Source of the DNA: Pseudomonas hamedanensis
GTDB lineage: Bacteria > Pseudomonadota > Gammaproteobacteria > Pseudomonadales > Pseudomonadaceae
DNA length: 64,000 bases
Direction: 5' to 3'
NCBI RefSeq assembly: GCF_014268595.2
Contig: NZ_CP077091.1
Span: 4,012,001 to 4,076,000, forward strand
Position 1 is the stretch's first letter; every line of letters begins with the position of its first letter. A program made the translations under genes and the position numbers. The notes beneath the pieces are model-generated. The model saw nothing but the letters and a program-made list of their open reading frames with translations. It was not told the DNA's origin and did not search any database. This document shows positions 18,191 to 26,905 of the stretch, piece after piece.

Positions 18191-18279
18191 TGTAGGAGTG
18201 AGCCTGCTCGCGATAGCGGTCTCATTCTCAAACTGATATCGACTGACACACCGCTATCGCGAGCAGGCTCACTCCTACA
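18191..18279. repeat. REP pair (TGTAGGAGTGAGCC family)
   Basis: Same inverted arms as at 11964. It lies between the DUF5924-like gene and the M16 peptidase gene and ends five bases before the peptidase stop codon. Confidence 0.95.
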
Positions 18280-18283
18280 GGGG

Positions 18284-19672
18284 TTAGTGTTCGGCGGGTT
18301 TTCGGCGGTGAAGGCGCCAGCCGATCACGATCAGCAGCAACACACCGACGCCACCCGCCACCAGCCACAGCACCTGATCATCACTGATCAACGGCTTTTC
18401 GATCCTGAAATACCCCGGCTGCAACAGCAGCTCGCGCATGGCCTTGTTCGCTTCTTCCAACGTCACGCCTTGCAGCTCCCGTGCCGGGTTGGCGAAGCGG
18501 CCGTCCTCGTAGTCGTTCAGCGCACTCCAGTAAAAATCCGCCAGGGCGCTGTTGCCCTGCACGGCCCAGGCCTGGTGGGCGATGGCGGCTTGTTTGATGC
18601 GGGCGAAGGTGGTCGGGTCGAGGCCGTTTTTCAGCAGGTCGGCCTTGAGATCCTCGAGCACCTGGATGGCTTCGTCGACGTCATCGCGATCCAGGTCGGC
18701 ATTGAGGCTCATGAAGCCGACGCCGCCAAACACTTCGCGCTCGGCCCACGGCCCGTAAGACAACCCATGGTTGAGGCGAATCTGCCGGTACAGCGCCCAG
18801 TCGAGGTAATCCTTGAGAATATCGAACGTCTCGTCGTGCTGATCGTCCAGCACCGGCTCCGGCACCAGCCAGTGCAGCTTGGCGCCATCGCCCATGAAAC
18901 CACGGGTGAGGGTGCGCTCATGCGCGGCGCTGACGCGCAGGTCCGGCAGCGGACGATGTTCGCTCGGCTCGACGGCTTGCAACGCGCCCCAGGTGCGCTC
19001 CAGATACGCCGGCAGCAACTTGTCGAGCTCGCCGACGACGATCAGCGTCATGTTGTTCGGCGCGTACCAGGCTTGGCGCACTTTCTCCAGTTGCGCTTGG
19101 GTCAGGTGGCCGACTTCGGCGCGCTGCGGGCATTTCAGGCCCAGCTCGACCGCCAGTTGATTGCTCGCGGAGTGGCCCAGGTCCTGACGATCGAGGAAGC
19201 GGCGCAGGCGCGTGTAATGGCCGCCGTCCTCACGCTCGACCACGCGTTTGGCGGCGTTGATCGCGTTCTCGTCGATGCGTGTCTGGGTCAACAGCGCGAG
19301 CAGCAGGTCGAGGACCTTGCGCTGGTTTTTCGCCGGAGCCTCGATAACAAACGTGGTGTCGGCGTTACTGGTGAACGCGTTCCAGTCGCCACCGAGCGCC
19401 TGCATGCGTTCTTCCAGGCCGCCTTCGCCCGTGGCGTCGATGCCGCTGAACAGCAAGTGTTCGAGCAAGTGCGGCAGCTCTTTGTCTGCGCAATCGAAGT
19501 CATCGAGACCGACGCCGACCACCAGACGAATCGCCACGTGGCCGCGCTCGGTGCCGGGTTTGAGCAGCAACTGCAAACCGTTGGGCAACGCATAGCCTTC
19601 AACCTGAAAACGATCCAGGGCAAAAGCGGGCAGGGAACCGAGCAACAGACAGGCGAACAACAGGCAACGCAT
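18284..19672 (-). CDS. M16-family zinc metallopeptidase, membrane-anchored
   Basis: A 462-residue protein with a signal peptide (1-18, ending AFA), an M16 catalytic half with the inverted zinc motif H68-L-L-E71-H72, a downstream glutamate region (VVEREDGG), and a second M16-like half (about 210-420). A membrane segment near residues 430-450 with a basic tail anchors it at the C-terminus. It should be a periplasmic protease of the inner membrane. Substrates are unknown. The layout fits PA5474-type 'probable metalloproteases'. Confidence 0.85.
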   Translation of the reverse strand: MRCLLFACLLLGSLPAFALDRFQVEGYALPNGLQLLLKPGTERGHVAIRLVVGVGLDDFDCADKELPHLLEHLLFSGIDATGEGGLEERMQALGGDWNAFTSNADTTFVIEAPAKNQRKVLDLLLALLTQTRIDENAINAAKRVVEREDGGHYTRLRRFLDRQDLGHSASNQLAVELGLKCPQRAEVGHLTQAQLEKVRQAWYAPNNMTLIVVGELDKLLPAYLERTWGALQAVEPSEHRPLPDLRVSAAHERTLTRGFMGDGAKLHWLVPEPVLDDQHDETFDILKDYLDWALYRQIRLNHGLSYGPWAEREVFGGVGFMSLNADLDRDDVDEAIQVLEDLKADLLKNGLDPTTFARIKQAAIAHQAWAVQGNSALADFYWSALNDYEDGRFANPARELQGVTLEEANKAMRELLLQPGYFRIEKPLISDDQVLWLVAGGVGVLLLIVIGWRLHRRKPAEH

Positions 19673-19719
19673 AACAGGCTTCCATACGGCTGATTTGGAG
19701 ATCCGTGTCGTCAGTCAGA

Positions 19720-19795
19720 CCGCTATCGCGAGCAGGCTCACTCCTACATTTGAAATACGCTCCCCTGTAGGAGTGAGCCTGCTCGCGATAGCGGT
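19720..19795. repeat. REP pair in the reversed arrangement
   Basis: The two arms point outward here (complementary arm first at 19720-19748, direct arm at 19766-19795) with only 17 bases between. All other pairs in the window have the direct arm first and about 30 bases between. Confidence 0.9.
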
Positions 19796-19841
19796 CTCAA
19801 GGGCTGAATCACTGTAACTGACTGACCCCAGCCCCAGACGT

Positions 19842-21500
19842 TCAAGGCGAATGCGTAATGTCGGCGATATCATCCACGGCCAGCGCCCCGGTATCCGCCG
19901 TTTCCAGCACCACATAGGCACTGCCGCAAAACAGCGAGTTCAGACGTTTCATATCGGCAATCAACTCCAGGTGCAGCGAACTGGTCTCAATACTCTGCAC
20001 GACCTTGCGTTGCAAGCGGCTGACGTGGGCATGGGCCAAGCGTCGTTCTTGTGCGCGAAAGCGGCGTTTCTCGCGCAGCAACTGCCGGGCACTCTCCTTG
20101 TCGCCACTGAGAAACACCGACAGCCCCAGCCGCAGATTGGCGATCAGTTGCTGCTGCAGCCCGGCCAGATCTTCCAGGCCTTCCTCAGAGAACGAACGCC
20201 GTTGCGAGGTTTTCTGCTGCTGGATTTTGCGCAACATGCGCTCGATCAAATCAGCGCCCAGTTTCAGGTTGATCGCCAGTTCGATGATCTCGGCCCAACG
20301 CCGGCTGTCCTGCTCGCCGAGGTCCTCGCGCGGCATCTGCGCCAGGTAGAGCTTGATTGCGCTGTACAGCGACTCGATGTCGTCCGTCATCCGGCGAATT
20401 TCCTGAGTCACTGCCGTTTGCTTGCCGCGCAGGACATCAAGGCTGGCGTCGAGCATGTTGTCGAGCAGATCGCCCATGCGCAGGGTTTCTCGCGCGGCGT
20501 TGGCCAGCGCCAGACTCGGTGTCGACAGCGCCGTCGCATCGAGGTGACGGGGCTTGGCCGTGCCATTGACCTCCGGGCGCTCCGGCAACAGCCAGGCACA
20601 CAGCCGCGCCATCGGCCCGACGCTTGGCAGCAGAATCAGGCAGCGCGCGGTGTTGTACAGCAGGTGAAAGCCGATGACCATTTCCTGCGGGCTGAAATCG
20701 AGGCTGTCGATCCAGTGCACCAGTGGATCAAGCACCGGGATGATCAGCAGCAGGCCGATCAGTTTGTACAACAGGCTGCCCAGCGCCACCTGGCGGCCGG
20801 CGGCGTTCTGCATGCTGGTGCTCATGAACGCAAGTATGCCGCTGCCGATGTTGGCGCCGATCACCAGACCGATCGCCACCGGTAAGCTGATCACCGCAGC
20901 GCCAGCCAGCGTGGCGGTGAGCAGCACGGCGGCGAGACTGGAGTAGGAAATCATCGCGAACAGCGCGCCGACCAGGGCGTCGAGCAGGATGTCGCCGGTC
21001 AGCGAGGCGAAGATCACCTTCACCCCTTGCGCATGGGTAATCGGCGCGGCGGCCTCGACGATCAATTGCAGCGCGAGAATGATCAGCCCCAGGCCGATCG
21101 ACACCCGGCCCATCTGCCCGAGCCGCGTCTGCTTGCGCGAGAGAAAGAAAATCACCCCGAGGAAAATCAGCAGCGGCGACAGCCACGACAGATCGAAAGT
21201 CAGCACGCGCGCCATCAACGCCGTACCGACGTCGGCGCCGAGCATGGTCGCCAGTGCCGGGGTCAGCGCCATCAGGCCCTGGCCGACAAACGAGGTGACG
21301 AGCATGGCGGTAGCGTTGCTGCTTTGCACCATCGCCGTGACCAGAATGCCGGCGACAAACGCCAGCCATTTCTTCGACATGTTCTGGCCGATCACATGTC
21401 GCAGGTTGGTGCCGTAGACCCGCAAAATGCCGGTTCGGACGATGTGCGTACCCCAGATCAGCAGGGCGACGGCGGAGAGCAGATTGAGCAGGGTGAGCAT
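19842..21500 (-). CDS. Na/Pi cotransporter family protein with PhoU-like C-terminal domain
   Basis: A 552-residue protein started at 21500 (MLTLLNLLSAVALLIWG), where a GTG/ATG-rich leader ends; the frame to 21548 lacks a better start. Two repeated NptA-type units hold the QSSNAT segment near residue 70 and an SSLAAVLL segment in the second repeat. Residues about 330-540 form a PhoU-like helical domain. It probably imports phosphate with sodium, or exports it; substrate is inferred from family. It stands alone, with REP pairs on both sides. Confidence 0.88.
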   Translation of the reverse strand: MLTLLNLLSAVALLIWGTHIVRTGILRVYGTNLRHVIGQNMSKKWLAFVAGILVTAMVQSSNATAMLVTSFVGQGLMALTPALATMLGADVGTALMARVLTFDLSWLSPLLIFLGVIFFLSRKQTRLGQMGRVSIGLGLIILALQLIVEAAAPITHAQGVKVIFASLTGDILLDALVGALFAMISYSSLAAVLLTATLAGAAVISLPVAIGLVIGANIGSGILAFMSTSMQNAAGRQVALGSLLYKLIGLLLIIPVLDPLVHWIDSLDFSPQEMVIGFHLLYNTARCLILLPSVGPMARLCAWLLPERPEVNGTAKPRHLDATALSTPSLALANAARETLRMGDLLDNMLDASLDVLRGKQTAVTQEIRRMTDDIESLYSAIKLYLAQMPREDLGEQDSRRWAEIIELAINLKLGADLIERMLRKIQQQKTSQRRSFSEEGLEDLAGLQQQLIANLRLGLSVFLSGDKESARQLLREKRRFRAQERRLAHAHVSRLQRKVVQSIETSSLHLELIADMKRLNSLFCGSAYVVLETADTGALAVDDIADITHSP

Positions 21501-21689
21501 GCAGACCCCCTGTAGTAGCAGCGCCCCAGAGGGGCAAGTGGACGGCACCGCGCGGTTTCTACGTGTTGGATACTTAAGCTGTAGTTGGCGAACGGTCTCG
21601 GCGCCAGCATTGCACAGCTAAAGCGTGGATTGAAACAAAAGTGTCATGGAAACAGGTGCACCCACCTCGCTGAAACGAACACAAATCCC

Positions 21690-21779
21690 TGTAGGAGTGA
21701 GCCTGCTCGCGATAGCGGTCTGTCAGCCGACATCAATTTTGAAGCATATGGCCCTATCGCGAGCAGGCTCACTCCTACA
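21690..21779. repeat. REP pair (TGTAGGAGTGAGCC family)
   Basis: Same inverted arms as at 11964. It abuts the left end of the immunity-gene remnant, 20 bases from its stop codon. Confidence 0.95.
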
Positions 21780-21798
21780 GGTTTGTGGTTTTGCAGGA

Positions 21799-21915
21799 TC
21801 AATCGCTGAAGTGGTCTCTGCTCAGGCCAACGTCAATTAAATACCTGGCCGTCTTCACATTCCGCTCATCACATCGCCAATACGAACAACCAGAAAATCC
21901 ATTGGAAAGTGAAAA
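21799..21915 (-). pseudogene. Truncated duplicate of the candidate immunity protein C-terminus
   Basis: A minus-strand reading ending at 21799 encodes YWRCDERNVKTARYLIDV followed by GLSRDHFSD and a stop. The end of the neighbouring gene reads YARCNERDPETAKYLIDV followed by SVGKDYYSE and a stop at the same place. Of the last 27 residues, 14 are identical, with no gaps. Similarity weakens upstream (a shared short FSL/YSL stretch) and no full-length gene is present. It is best read as the remnant of a second immunity gene, not a functional one. The open frame reaches 21993, but its first third shows no resemblance. Confidence 0.65.
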
Positions 21916-22027
21916 GACGTCAGGCACACGAACAACAAGCAGAACACTGCTGTGCGCCAGCATCGACTGTGCCCCCCCGTAGCAATTTTTCACTTGCGAC
22001 TTCGGTTATGAGCCGTATATCGCTTGC

Positions 22028-22663
22028 TCATTCGCTGTAGTAATCCTTTCCTACGCTGACATCGATCAGATACTTAGCTGTCTCCGGATCGCGCTCATTA
22101 CAGCGGGCGTAACATTTGACGTTGAGCGCGAGACTGTACTTATGAGGGATCAAGAGCACTGCCACCTTGACGTGATCAAACAACTCGACCTGAAGCGCCT
22201 TTCGACTGGTTTCATCAGCCGTATTCACCCAAGGATTTGTCTCACTGTTCCACTCTACCCATCCGGCGCTTTTAAGATGGCTCTGAAGTTGATCAAGCAC
22301 CGCCATGAGTTGGTCGAAGGGCAACGTTTCGAGCATCGGAGAGGTCGTCATATTCGAAACCTTTCCCTCGTCAAATCCGATTGAGGCGAATTTGGTGGCA
22401 GGCAACGTAAAGCCGTGCTCCGGGTCATCGAAATGGATAATAACTGGTGTGGAAATCCAGGCTGAGCTCGGATGCGGAGGGTTTCCAGGGTAAATCACAG
22501 TGTGAGCTGCCACGCTAAATGTGGAATCGGCAACTGTCGCATCGTAAGTCTTTCCGATATGAACTCGCAGGGTGTCCGTACCCCAAGTGGAATACGCGAT
22601 TCCCGCCCCAATTAAAACAGCAGCGAGAATTATCACGAAGCGCTTTCTCGACAGCTGGATCAC
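22028..22663 (-). CDS. Candidate membrane-anchored immunity protein
   Basis: A 211-residue protein with one N-terminal membrane segment (about 8-25, after MIQLSRKR) and a soluble domain predicted to face the periplasm. Paired cysteines occur near the C-terminus (KCYARC). I recognise no family. Its start overlaps the stop of the candidate effector by four bases, a coupling typical of toxin-immunity pairs. Periplasmic placement would fit an effector that acts on the periplasm or inner membrane. Composition is low in GC (about 47% in 22021-22080 by hand count), and a broken copy of its tail lies just downstream. An alternative is an accessory or adaptor protein. Confidence 0.6.
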   Translation of the reverse strand: MIQLSRKRFVIILAAVLIGAGIAYSTWGTDTLRVHIGKTYDATVADSTFSVAAHTVIYPGNPPHPSSAWISTPVIIHFDDPEHGFTLPATKFASIGFDEGKVSNMTTSPMLETLPFDQLMAVLDQLQSHLKSAGWVEWNSETNPWVNTADETSRKALQVELFDHVKVAVLLIPHKYSLALNVKCYARCNERDPETAKYLIDVSVGKDYYSE

Positions 22664-23817
22664 TGCACTCCCCCACCCTTAGAAATTTCTGTTATGGACT
22701 GCGTGAGTTTTGCTCGTGAAGCAGGGTCTTTGAGCAATGCATCGAACTGACTAGCCGCTCGGATGACGAACTCCATCCGTTGATCTTTGTCAGCCAAATT
22801 AGCCAGTGGGTTGCTACCAAATGCGACTTTTCTTTCGTCCGGAGCTTTGCATTGACTTGCAAGGGTCAACTGAATTTCCTCAGCGGCTCCTGACATAATT
22901 CCGGTAACCACGGATACCGCGTTGCCTGCGTGTGTCCCGCGCATCAGGTAGGAAAAGTGTGCATCGTCGTACATCGCTGGCTGCAAAATATTGATTTGTT
23001 CGTGCTGAGCCATGAACTCAACACTTTTCGAAATCCTTCCTTCATCAATGGCTTTGAACGTGTCACTGACTTGTGATTGCACCAGCCCAAATTCAACTTT
23101 ACTGGAAATAGGCCACAGCACTTCGTTTTTAAGTTTATTGCGCAGCGGGAGACACGCTTGCATCTCTTTGAATCCCCGCACCATAAAAAATCGATGCAAC
23201 GGATAAACGTCCAGAAACAGCGATGTATTACCCAGCGCCAACATCTCATACACATAGTCCAGCTGTTGCTGAACCACTGAACGTGGGTTGTCACCGAAGG
23301 TGATGTCCTCCGTCGGCATCGGATTGGCCGCCCGAGCCTTTTCCAGTTCCTGCTCTGCCTCGGGATTGGTCCTGCTGAATTTGAAGCCGAAACCTTCGAA
23401 CAGCGTTTCAGATGGTGCGGTTCGGAGCTTTTCCTGTGCCGCCTTCTGTGCAGCGATGGCGGTTTGCAGTTTAGTGGCGTGGATCAGCCCACACCCCACC
23501 TGCTTCGAAGCAAACGCCGCCAACCCTGCCCACTGAAAACGGTTATCCGCCAACCACAACTGCGCGTACGCGGCGTTGATCTTACGGTTGCGAGCCTGGG
23601 GGTCAGCGATGAGGACGCCGCCGGGGGCGACCCAGTCTTCGGCTTCTTTCTGGAAGCGGCGCCACAGGCAGTTGCAGGTCAGCAGCGGGACTTCGACGCG
23701 GGTTTTCGGGTTGGGGCCGGCGGTGCTGGTTTCCCGTTTGCAGGCGGGCAGCTCACAGGTGCCGTCCCAGAGTTTTTTCATGTCCAGGTCGTCTGGCGCG
23801 ATGCATTGTGCAGTCAT
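22660..23817 (-). CDS. Candidate type VI secretion cargo effector (DUF2515-like)
   Basis: A 385-residue protein. The N-terminal part contains several cysteines (CIAPDD, CELPACKRE, LLTCNCLW) and a WVAPGGVLIADPQARNRK segment. Next comes AYAQLWLADNRFQWAGLAAF, which resembles DUF2515 proteins. The rest has no motif I can assign, and no membrane segment is obvious. It lies 17 bases after a PAAR protein and overlaps the candidate immunity gene, the usual order for a cargo effector. GC falls sharply within the gene at about residue 80-90 (near 23560): one line in the 3' part counts to 40%. Effector status is inference from context. Confidence 0.55.
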   Translation of the reverse strand: MTAQCIAPDDLDMKKLWDGTCELPACKRETSTAGPNPKTRVEVPLLTCNCLWRRFQKEAEDWVAPGGVLIADPQARNRKINAAYAQLWLADNRFQWAGLAAFASKQVGCGLIHATKLQTAIAAQKAAQEKLRTAPSETLFEGFGFKFSRTNPEAEQELEKARAANPMPTEDITFGDNPRSVVQQQLDYVYEMLALGNTSLFLDVYPLHRFFMVRGFKEMQACLPLRNKLKNEVLWPISSKVEFGLVQSQVSDTFKAIDEGRISKSVEFMAQHEQINILQPAMYDDAHFSYLMRGTHAGNAVSVVTGIMSGAAEEIQLTLASQCKAPDERKVAFGSNPLANLADKDQRMEFVIRAASQFDALLKDPASRAKLTQSITEISKGGGVQ

Positions 23818-23834
23818 TGTTTCTTCCTTGAAGC

Positions 23835-24332
23835 TCAGGCAGTCCAGCGTACGACGGCGAGATCGGGCTGCAGGGTCGCGACGCTCCGGGTCATGCCCTG
23901 CGCATTGGTCAGGCCTTTGACGATACGGCCTTCAGCAGTTTCGATTTCATAGCCCTGTTCAGCGATGGGTTCGCCGTTGCCGGCGCTGATCGCTTTGAAT
24001 TCGACCAAGGGCTGGCCGATGATCGGCAACGGTGGAACGAACGGCGCAGGGGTGTGCGAGCTGCCGATAATCACATTACCGGAACCGCCAATCACGACGC
24101 CGCCATGGCTGGCGGTGCTGTCGATAGTCATGGCGTTCTTGCCGTTGATGAACACAGTCGACGAAAAGGCGCCGCTGAGCGCCTGGCCGCAGGTGCACTT
24201 GTCGCCGAGGCGGGCGGCGGCGAGGCCGTTGAAGAAGACGTTGCCGGAACCGCTGGCAATCGGGTTGGTGCCGTGGCCGGGAATTGGGCAAGTGGTCGGG
24301 TCCGTGACGCGCGCGGCGGGTTTTCCAGACAT
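23835..24332 (-). CDS. PAAR-repeat protein with C-terminal extension (T6SS spike tip)
   Basis: A 165-residue protein beginning MSGKPAARVTDPTTCPIPGH, the standard start of PAAR proteins. Residues about 1-95 hold the PAAR repeats with GSGNVFFNGLAAARLGDKC and a second VFINGKNAM unit, plus the His and Cys that bind zinc at the tip. Residues about 100-165 (EPIAEQGYEIETAEGRIV) resemble the transthyretin-like extensions that bind effectors. It should cap a VgrG spike and carry cargo. No vgrG or structural T6SS gene lies in the window. The longer frame to 24614 runs into a REP element and is not used. Confidence 0.88.
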   Translation of the reverse strand: MSGKPAARVTDPTTCPIPGHGTNPIASGSGNVFFNGLAAARLGDKCTCGQALSGAFSSTVFINGKNAMTIDSTASHGGVVIGGSGNVIIGSSHTPAPFVPPLPIIGQPLVEFKAISAGNGEPIAEQGYEIETAEGRIVKGLTNAQGMTRSVATLQPDLAVVRWTA

Positions 24333-24432
24333 GAACGTTCCTTGTTTGTCGCTGAGGCGAGCAGGGACGCTAACGAGCGAAGGTCGGTGAGTCAACCTTT
24401 TCGGCCCGTTTCGAATGGATGCGATATGCCGC

Positions 24433-24522
24433 TGTGGGAGCGAGCCTGCTCGCGAATGCGTTGGGTCAGACAGCCTCTTCTTCGACCGATATGGCGCCTT
24501 CGCGAGCAGGCTCGCTCCCACA
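24433..24522. repeat. REP pair, variant arm TGTGGGAGCGAGCC
   Basis: The arms differ from the common type at several bases (TGTGGGAGCGAGCCTGCTCG) but keep the same length and spacing. It is the only copy of this subtype in the window and lies upstream of the PAAR module. Confidence 0.9.
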
Positions 24523-24646
24523 GGTTTGGTGTCTGATCTGGAGCGAAATTCGTTGTTGGGGATCCAGCAAGTCATCATGTTGGGTGAACTCGCCGTCAAC
24601 CGCGTCCTCGACAACCTCGTGCCGCCAGCCTGAACACAGAAACAAA

Positions 24647-24736
24647 TGTAGGAGTGAGCCTGCTCGCGATAGGGCCATCAGCTTCAACATCATTGTTGAC
24701 TGACAGACCGCTATCGCGAGCAAGCTCACTCCTACA
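24647..24736. repeat. REP pair (TGTAGGAGTGAGCC family)
   Basis: Same arms as at 11964 with a few substitutions (GATAGGGCC in the left arm, GAGCAAGC in the right arm). Confidence 0.95.
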
Positions 24737-24762
24737 AGGGGTGTTGCCTGAAGACTACCGGG

Positions 24763-25530
24763 TTATTGGCCCGGCATATCCTTGCGCAGTTTCACCGGGT
24801 CCTGCTGCTTCTTTTTCCGGTCCATCGCGCCGCGCAACTTGATGTTGATCGCTTCCACCGCCAGCGAGAACGCCATGGCGAAGTAGACGTAGCCCTTTGG
24901 TACGTGCACGTCGAACGACTCGGCGATCAGCACGGTACCGACCACCAGCAGGAACGACAGCGCGAGCATTTTCAGCGACGGGTGCTTGTCGATGAATTCG
25001 CTGATCTTGCCCGACGCCAGCATCATCACCAGCACCGCAACGATAATCGCCGCAACCATGACCGGGACGTGGGACACCATGCCCACGGCGGTGATCACCG
25101 AGTCCAGCGAGAAGACGATGTCGATGATCGCGATCTGGATGATCGTGTAGAGGAAGTTGCCGCCCTTGCCCGAAGGCGCGTCGTCGCTTTCGTCTTCGCC
25201 TTCCAGCGCGTGGTACATCTCCTGCGAGCTTTTCCACAGCAGGAACAGGCCACCGAAGAACAGAATCAGGTCGCGGCCGGAGATGCCCTGGCCGAACACT
25301 TCGAACAGGTCGGCGGTGAGGCGCATGACCCAGGTGATCGAGAGCAGCAACAGGATCCGCGTGATCATTGCCAGGGCAAGACCGAAGATCCGCGTGCGCG
25401 CCTGCATGTGCTTGGGCATGCGGCTGACCAGGATCGAAATCATGATGATGTTATCGATACCGAGGACGATTTCCAGGGCGGTCAGGGTAAAGAAGGCAAC
25501 CCAGATTTCGGGGTTGGTCAGCCATTCCAT
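24763..25530 (-). CDS. TerC-family membrane protein
   Basis: A 255-residue protein of seven to nine membrane helices. It shows the family's paired Asp-rich motifs: LEIVLGIDNIIMISIL near residue 20 and IDIVFSLDSVITAVG near residue 140, which form a metal-binding path. The cytoplasmic loop between halves is acidic (GEDESDDAPSGKGG). Members export metals such as manganese, or load metals onto secreted proteins; which applies here is unknown. It is alone in its transcription unit, upstream of REP pairs. Confidence 0.9.
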   Translation of the reverse strand: MEWLTNPEIWVAFFTLTALEIVLGIDNIIMISILVSRMPKHMQARTRIFGLALAMITRILLLLSITWVMRLTADLFEVFGQGISGRDLILFFGGLFLLWKSSQEMYHALEGEDESDDAPSGKGGNFLYTIIQIAIIDIVFSLDSVITAVGMVSHVPVMVAAIIVAVLVMMLASGKISEFIDKHPSLKMLALSFLLVVGTVLIAESFDVHVPKGYVYFAMAFSLAVEAINIKLRGAMDRKKKQQDPVKLRKDMPGQ

Positions 25531-25597
25531 GTGTATTCCTTTGATGTGTTAAACCAAGACGCCAGCGGGCAGCTGGCGTGTTGGTGAGTTGATGCCG

Positions 25598-26905
25598 TTA
25601 CAAAGTGCTGAACAGCGGGAAAGTTCCCAACAGCAGGGCGGCCACCAGTATGCACAGGCAGACCAGAACTGCCCACTTCAGGGTGAAACGTTGATGGTCA
25701 CCGAACTCGATACCGGCCAGGGCCACCAGCAGGTACGTCGACGGAACCAGCGGGCTGAGCAAGTGGACGGGCTGACCGACGATCGAGGCACGTGCCATTT
25801 CCACAGCGGTGATGCCGTAGTGGCTGGCCGCTTCGGAAAGCACCGGCAACACGCCGTAGTAGAACGCGTCGTTCGACATGAAAAACGTGAACGGCATGCT
25901 CACCAGCGCCGTGATCACCGCCAGGTACGGGCCGAGGAAGTCCGGAATCACTGCCAGCAAACTTTTCGACATGGCGTCGACCATCCCGGTTCCCGACAGG
26001 ATACCGGTGAAAATGCCCGCTGCGAAAATCAGACTGACCACCGACAGCACGCTGCCGGCGTGGGCCGCCACACGATCCTTCTGCATTTGCAGGCACGGGT
26101 AGTTGACGATCATCGCGATACTGAACGCCACCATGAACAGCACCGGCAACGGCAGCAGTCCGGCGATCAGGGTGCACATCAACACCAGGGTCAAGAGGCC
26201 GTTGAACCAGATCAGCTTCGGACGGCGGGCGTCGGGGAACTGCGACACGCTGATTTCGCTGTGATCGAGGTCATCGCCGATCAGGTGCAGTTCGCCCAGG
26301 CGCGCACGTTCACGCTTGCCGTAGAAGTAGGCAATGATCAGGATCGCCACCACACCGGCGCACATTGCCGGAATCATCGGCACGAAAATATCCGAAGGGT
26401 CGACATGCAGCGCACTCGCCGCACGGGCAGTCGGGCCGCCCCACGGGGTCATGTTCATTACGCCGCCGGCGAGGATGATCAGACCGGCCATGATCCGCGG
26501 GCTCATGCCGATGCGGCTGTACAGCGGCAGCATGGCGGCCACGCAGATCATGTAAGTGGTCGCGCCGTCACCGTCCAGGGAAACGACGAGCGCCAGCACG
26601 GCGGTGCCGACCGACACTTTCAGCGGGTCGCCCTTGACCAGCTTGAGGATCTTGCGCACCGCCGGGTCGAACAGGCCGGAGTCGATCATCAGGGCGAAAT
26701 AGAGAATGGCAAACATCAGCATCACGCCGGTCGGCGCGAGCTTGGTGATGCCTTCGAGCATCATCGGGCCGATCTTCGGCGCGAAACCACCGAACAGGGC
26801 AAACAGGATCGGGATAATGATCAGAGCGATCAGCGCGGACAGGCGCTTGGTCATGATCAGGAACATGAACGTGATGACCATGGCAAAGCCAAGGAAAGTC
26901 AGCAT
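25598..26905 (-). CDS. CitMHS-family citrate-Mg transporter
   Basis: A 435-residue secondary transporter with about 12 membrane helices. The family signs include SLDGDGATTYMICVAAML (near residue 108), TPWGGPTARAASAL (near 155), and MSNDAFYYGVLPVL in the second half. CitM-type proteins take up citrate in complex with divalent metals and protons. The gene corresponds in position to citA (PA5476) of P. aeruginosa as I recall, but the substrate was not tested. It is divergent from the GFA gene; a 322-base spacer separates them. Confidence 0.9.
   Translation of the reverse strand: MLTFLGFAMVITFMFLIMTKRLSALIALIIIPILFALFGGFAPKIGPMMLEGITKLAPTGVMLMFAILYFALMIDSGLFDPAVRKILKLVKGDPLKVSVGTAVLALVVSLDGDGATTYMICVAAMLPLYSRIGMSPRIMAGLIILAGGVMNMTPWGGPTARAASALHVDPSDIFVPMIPAMCAGVVAILIIAYFYGKRERARLGELHLIGDDLDHSEISVSQFPDARRPKLIWFNGLLTLVLMCTLIAGLLPLPVLFMVAFSIAMIVNYPCLQMQKDRVAAHAGSVLSVVSLIFAAGIFTGILSGTGMVDAMSKSLLAVIPDFLGPYLAVITALVSMPFTFFMSNDAFYYGVLPVLSEAASHYGITAVEMARASIVGQPVHLLSPLVPSTYLLVALAGIEFGDHQRFTLKWAVLVCLCILVAALLLGTFPLFSTL

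Larger units (their letters stand above)
21501..22027. other. Intergenic region with a REP pair and an immunity-gene remnant
   Basis: The first 190 bases show no gene. A REP pair (21690-21779) follows, then a broken copy of the C-terminal end of the next gene (21799-21915). Composition is visibly lower in GC than the flanking cotransporter gene. Confidence 0.6.
24333..24762. other. Intergenic region with two REP pairs
   Basis: This 430-base stretch between the PAAR gene and terC contains two REP pairs (24433-24522 and 24647-24736). The rest shows no convincing gene; short open frames here are read-through of the palindromes. Confidence 0.7.

Noticed and set aside
18152..19693. 513-residue plus-strand frame opposite the M16 peptidase
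   Set aside because: It begins inside a REP pair and mirrors the peptidase gene.
23835..24614. Longer PAAR protein from 24614
   Set aside because: The extension is translated REP sequence; PAAR proteins start at MSGKPAARVTDP.
11964..24736. Repeated palindromes resembling a scattered CRISPR
   Set aside because: Arms are inverted, not direct; copies are kilobases apart with no regular spacers or cas genes. They are REP pairs.
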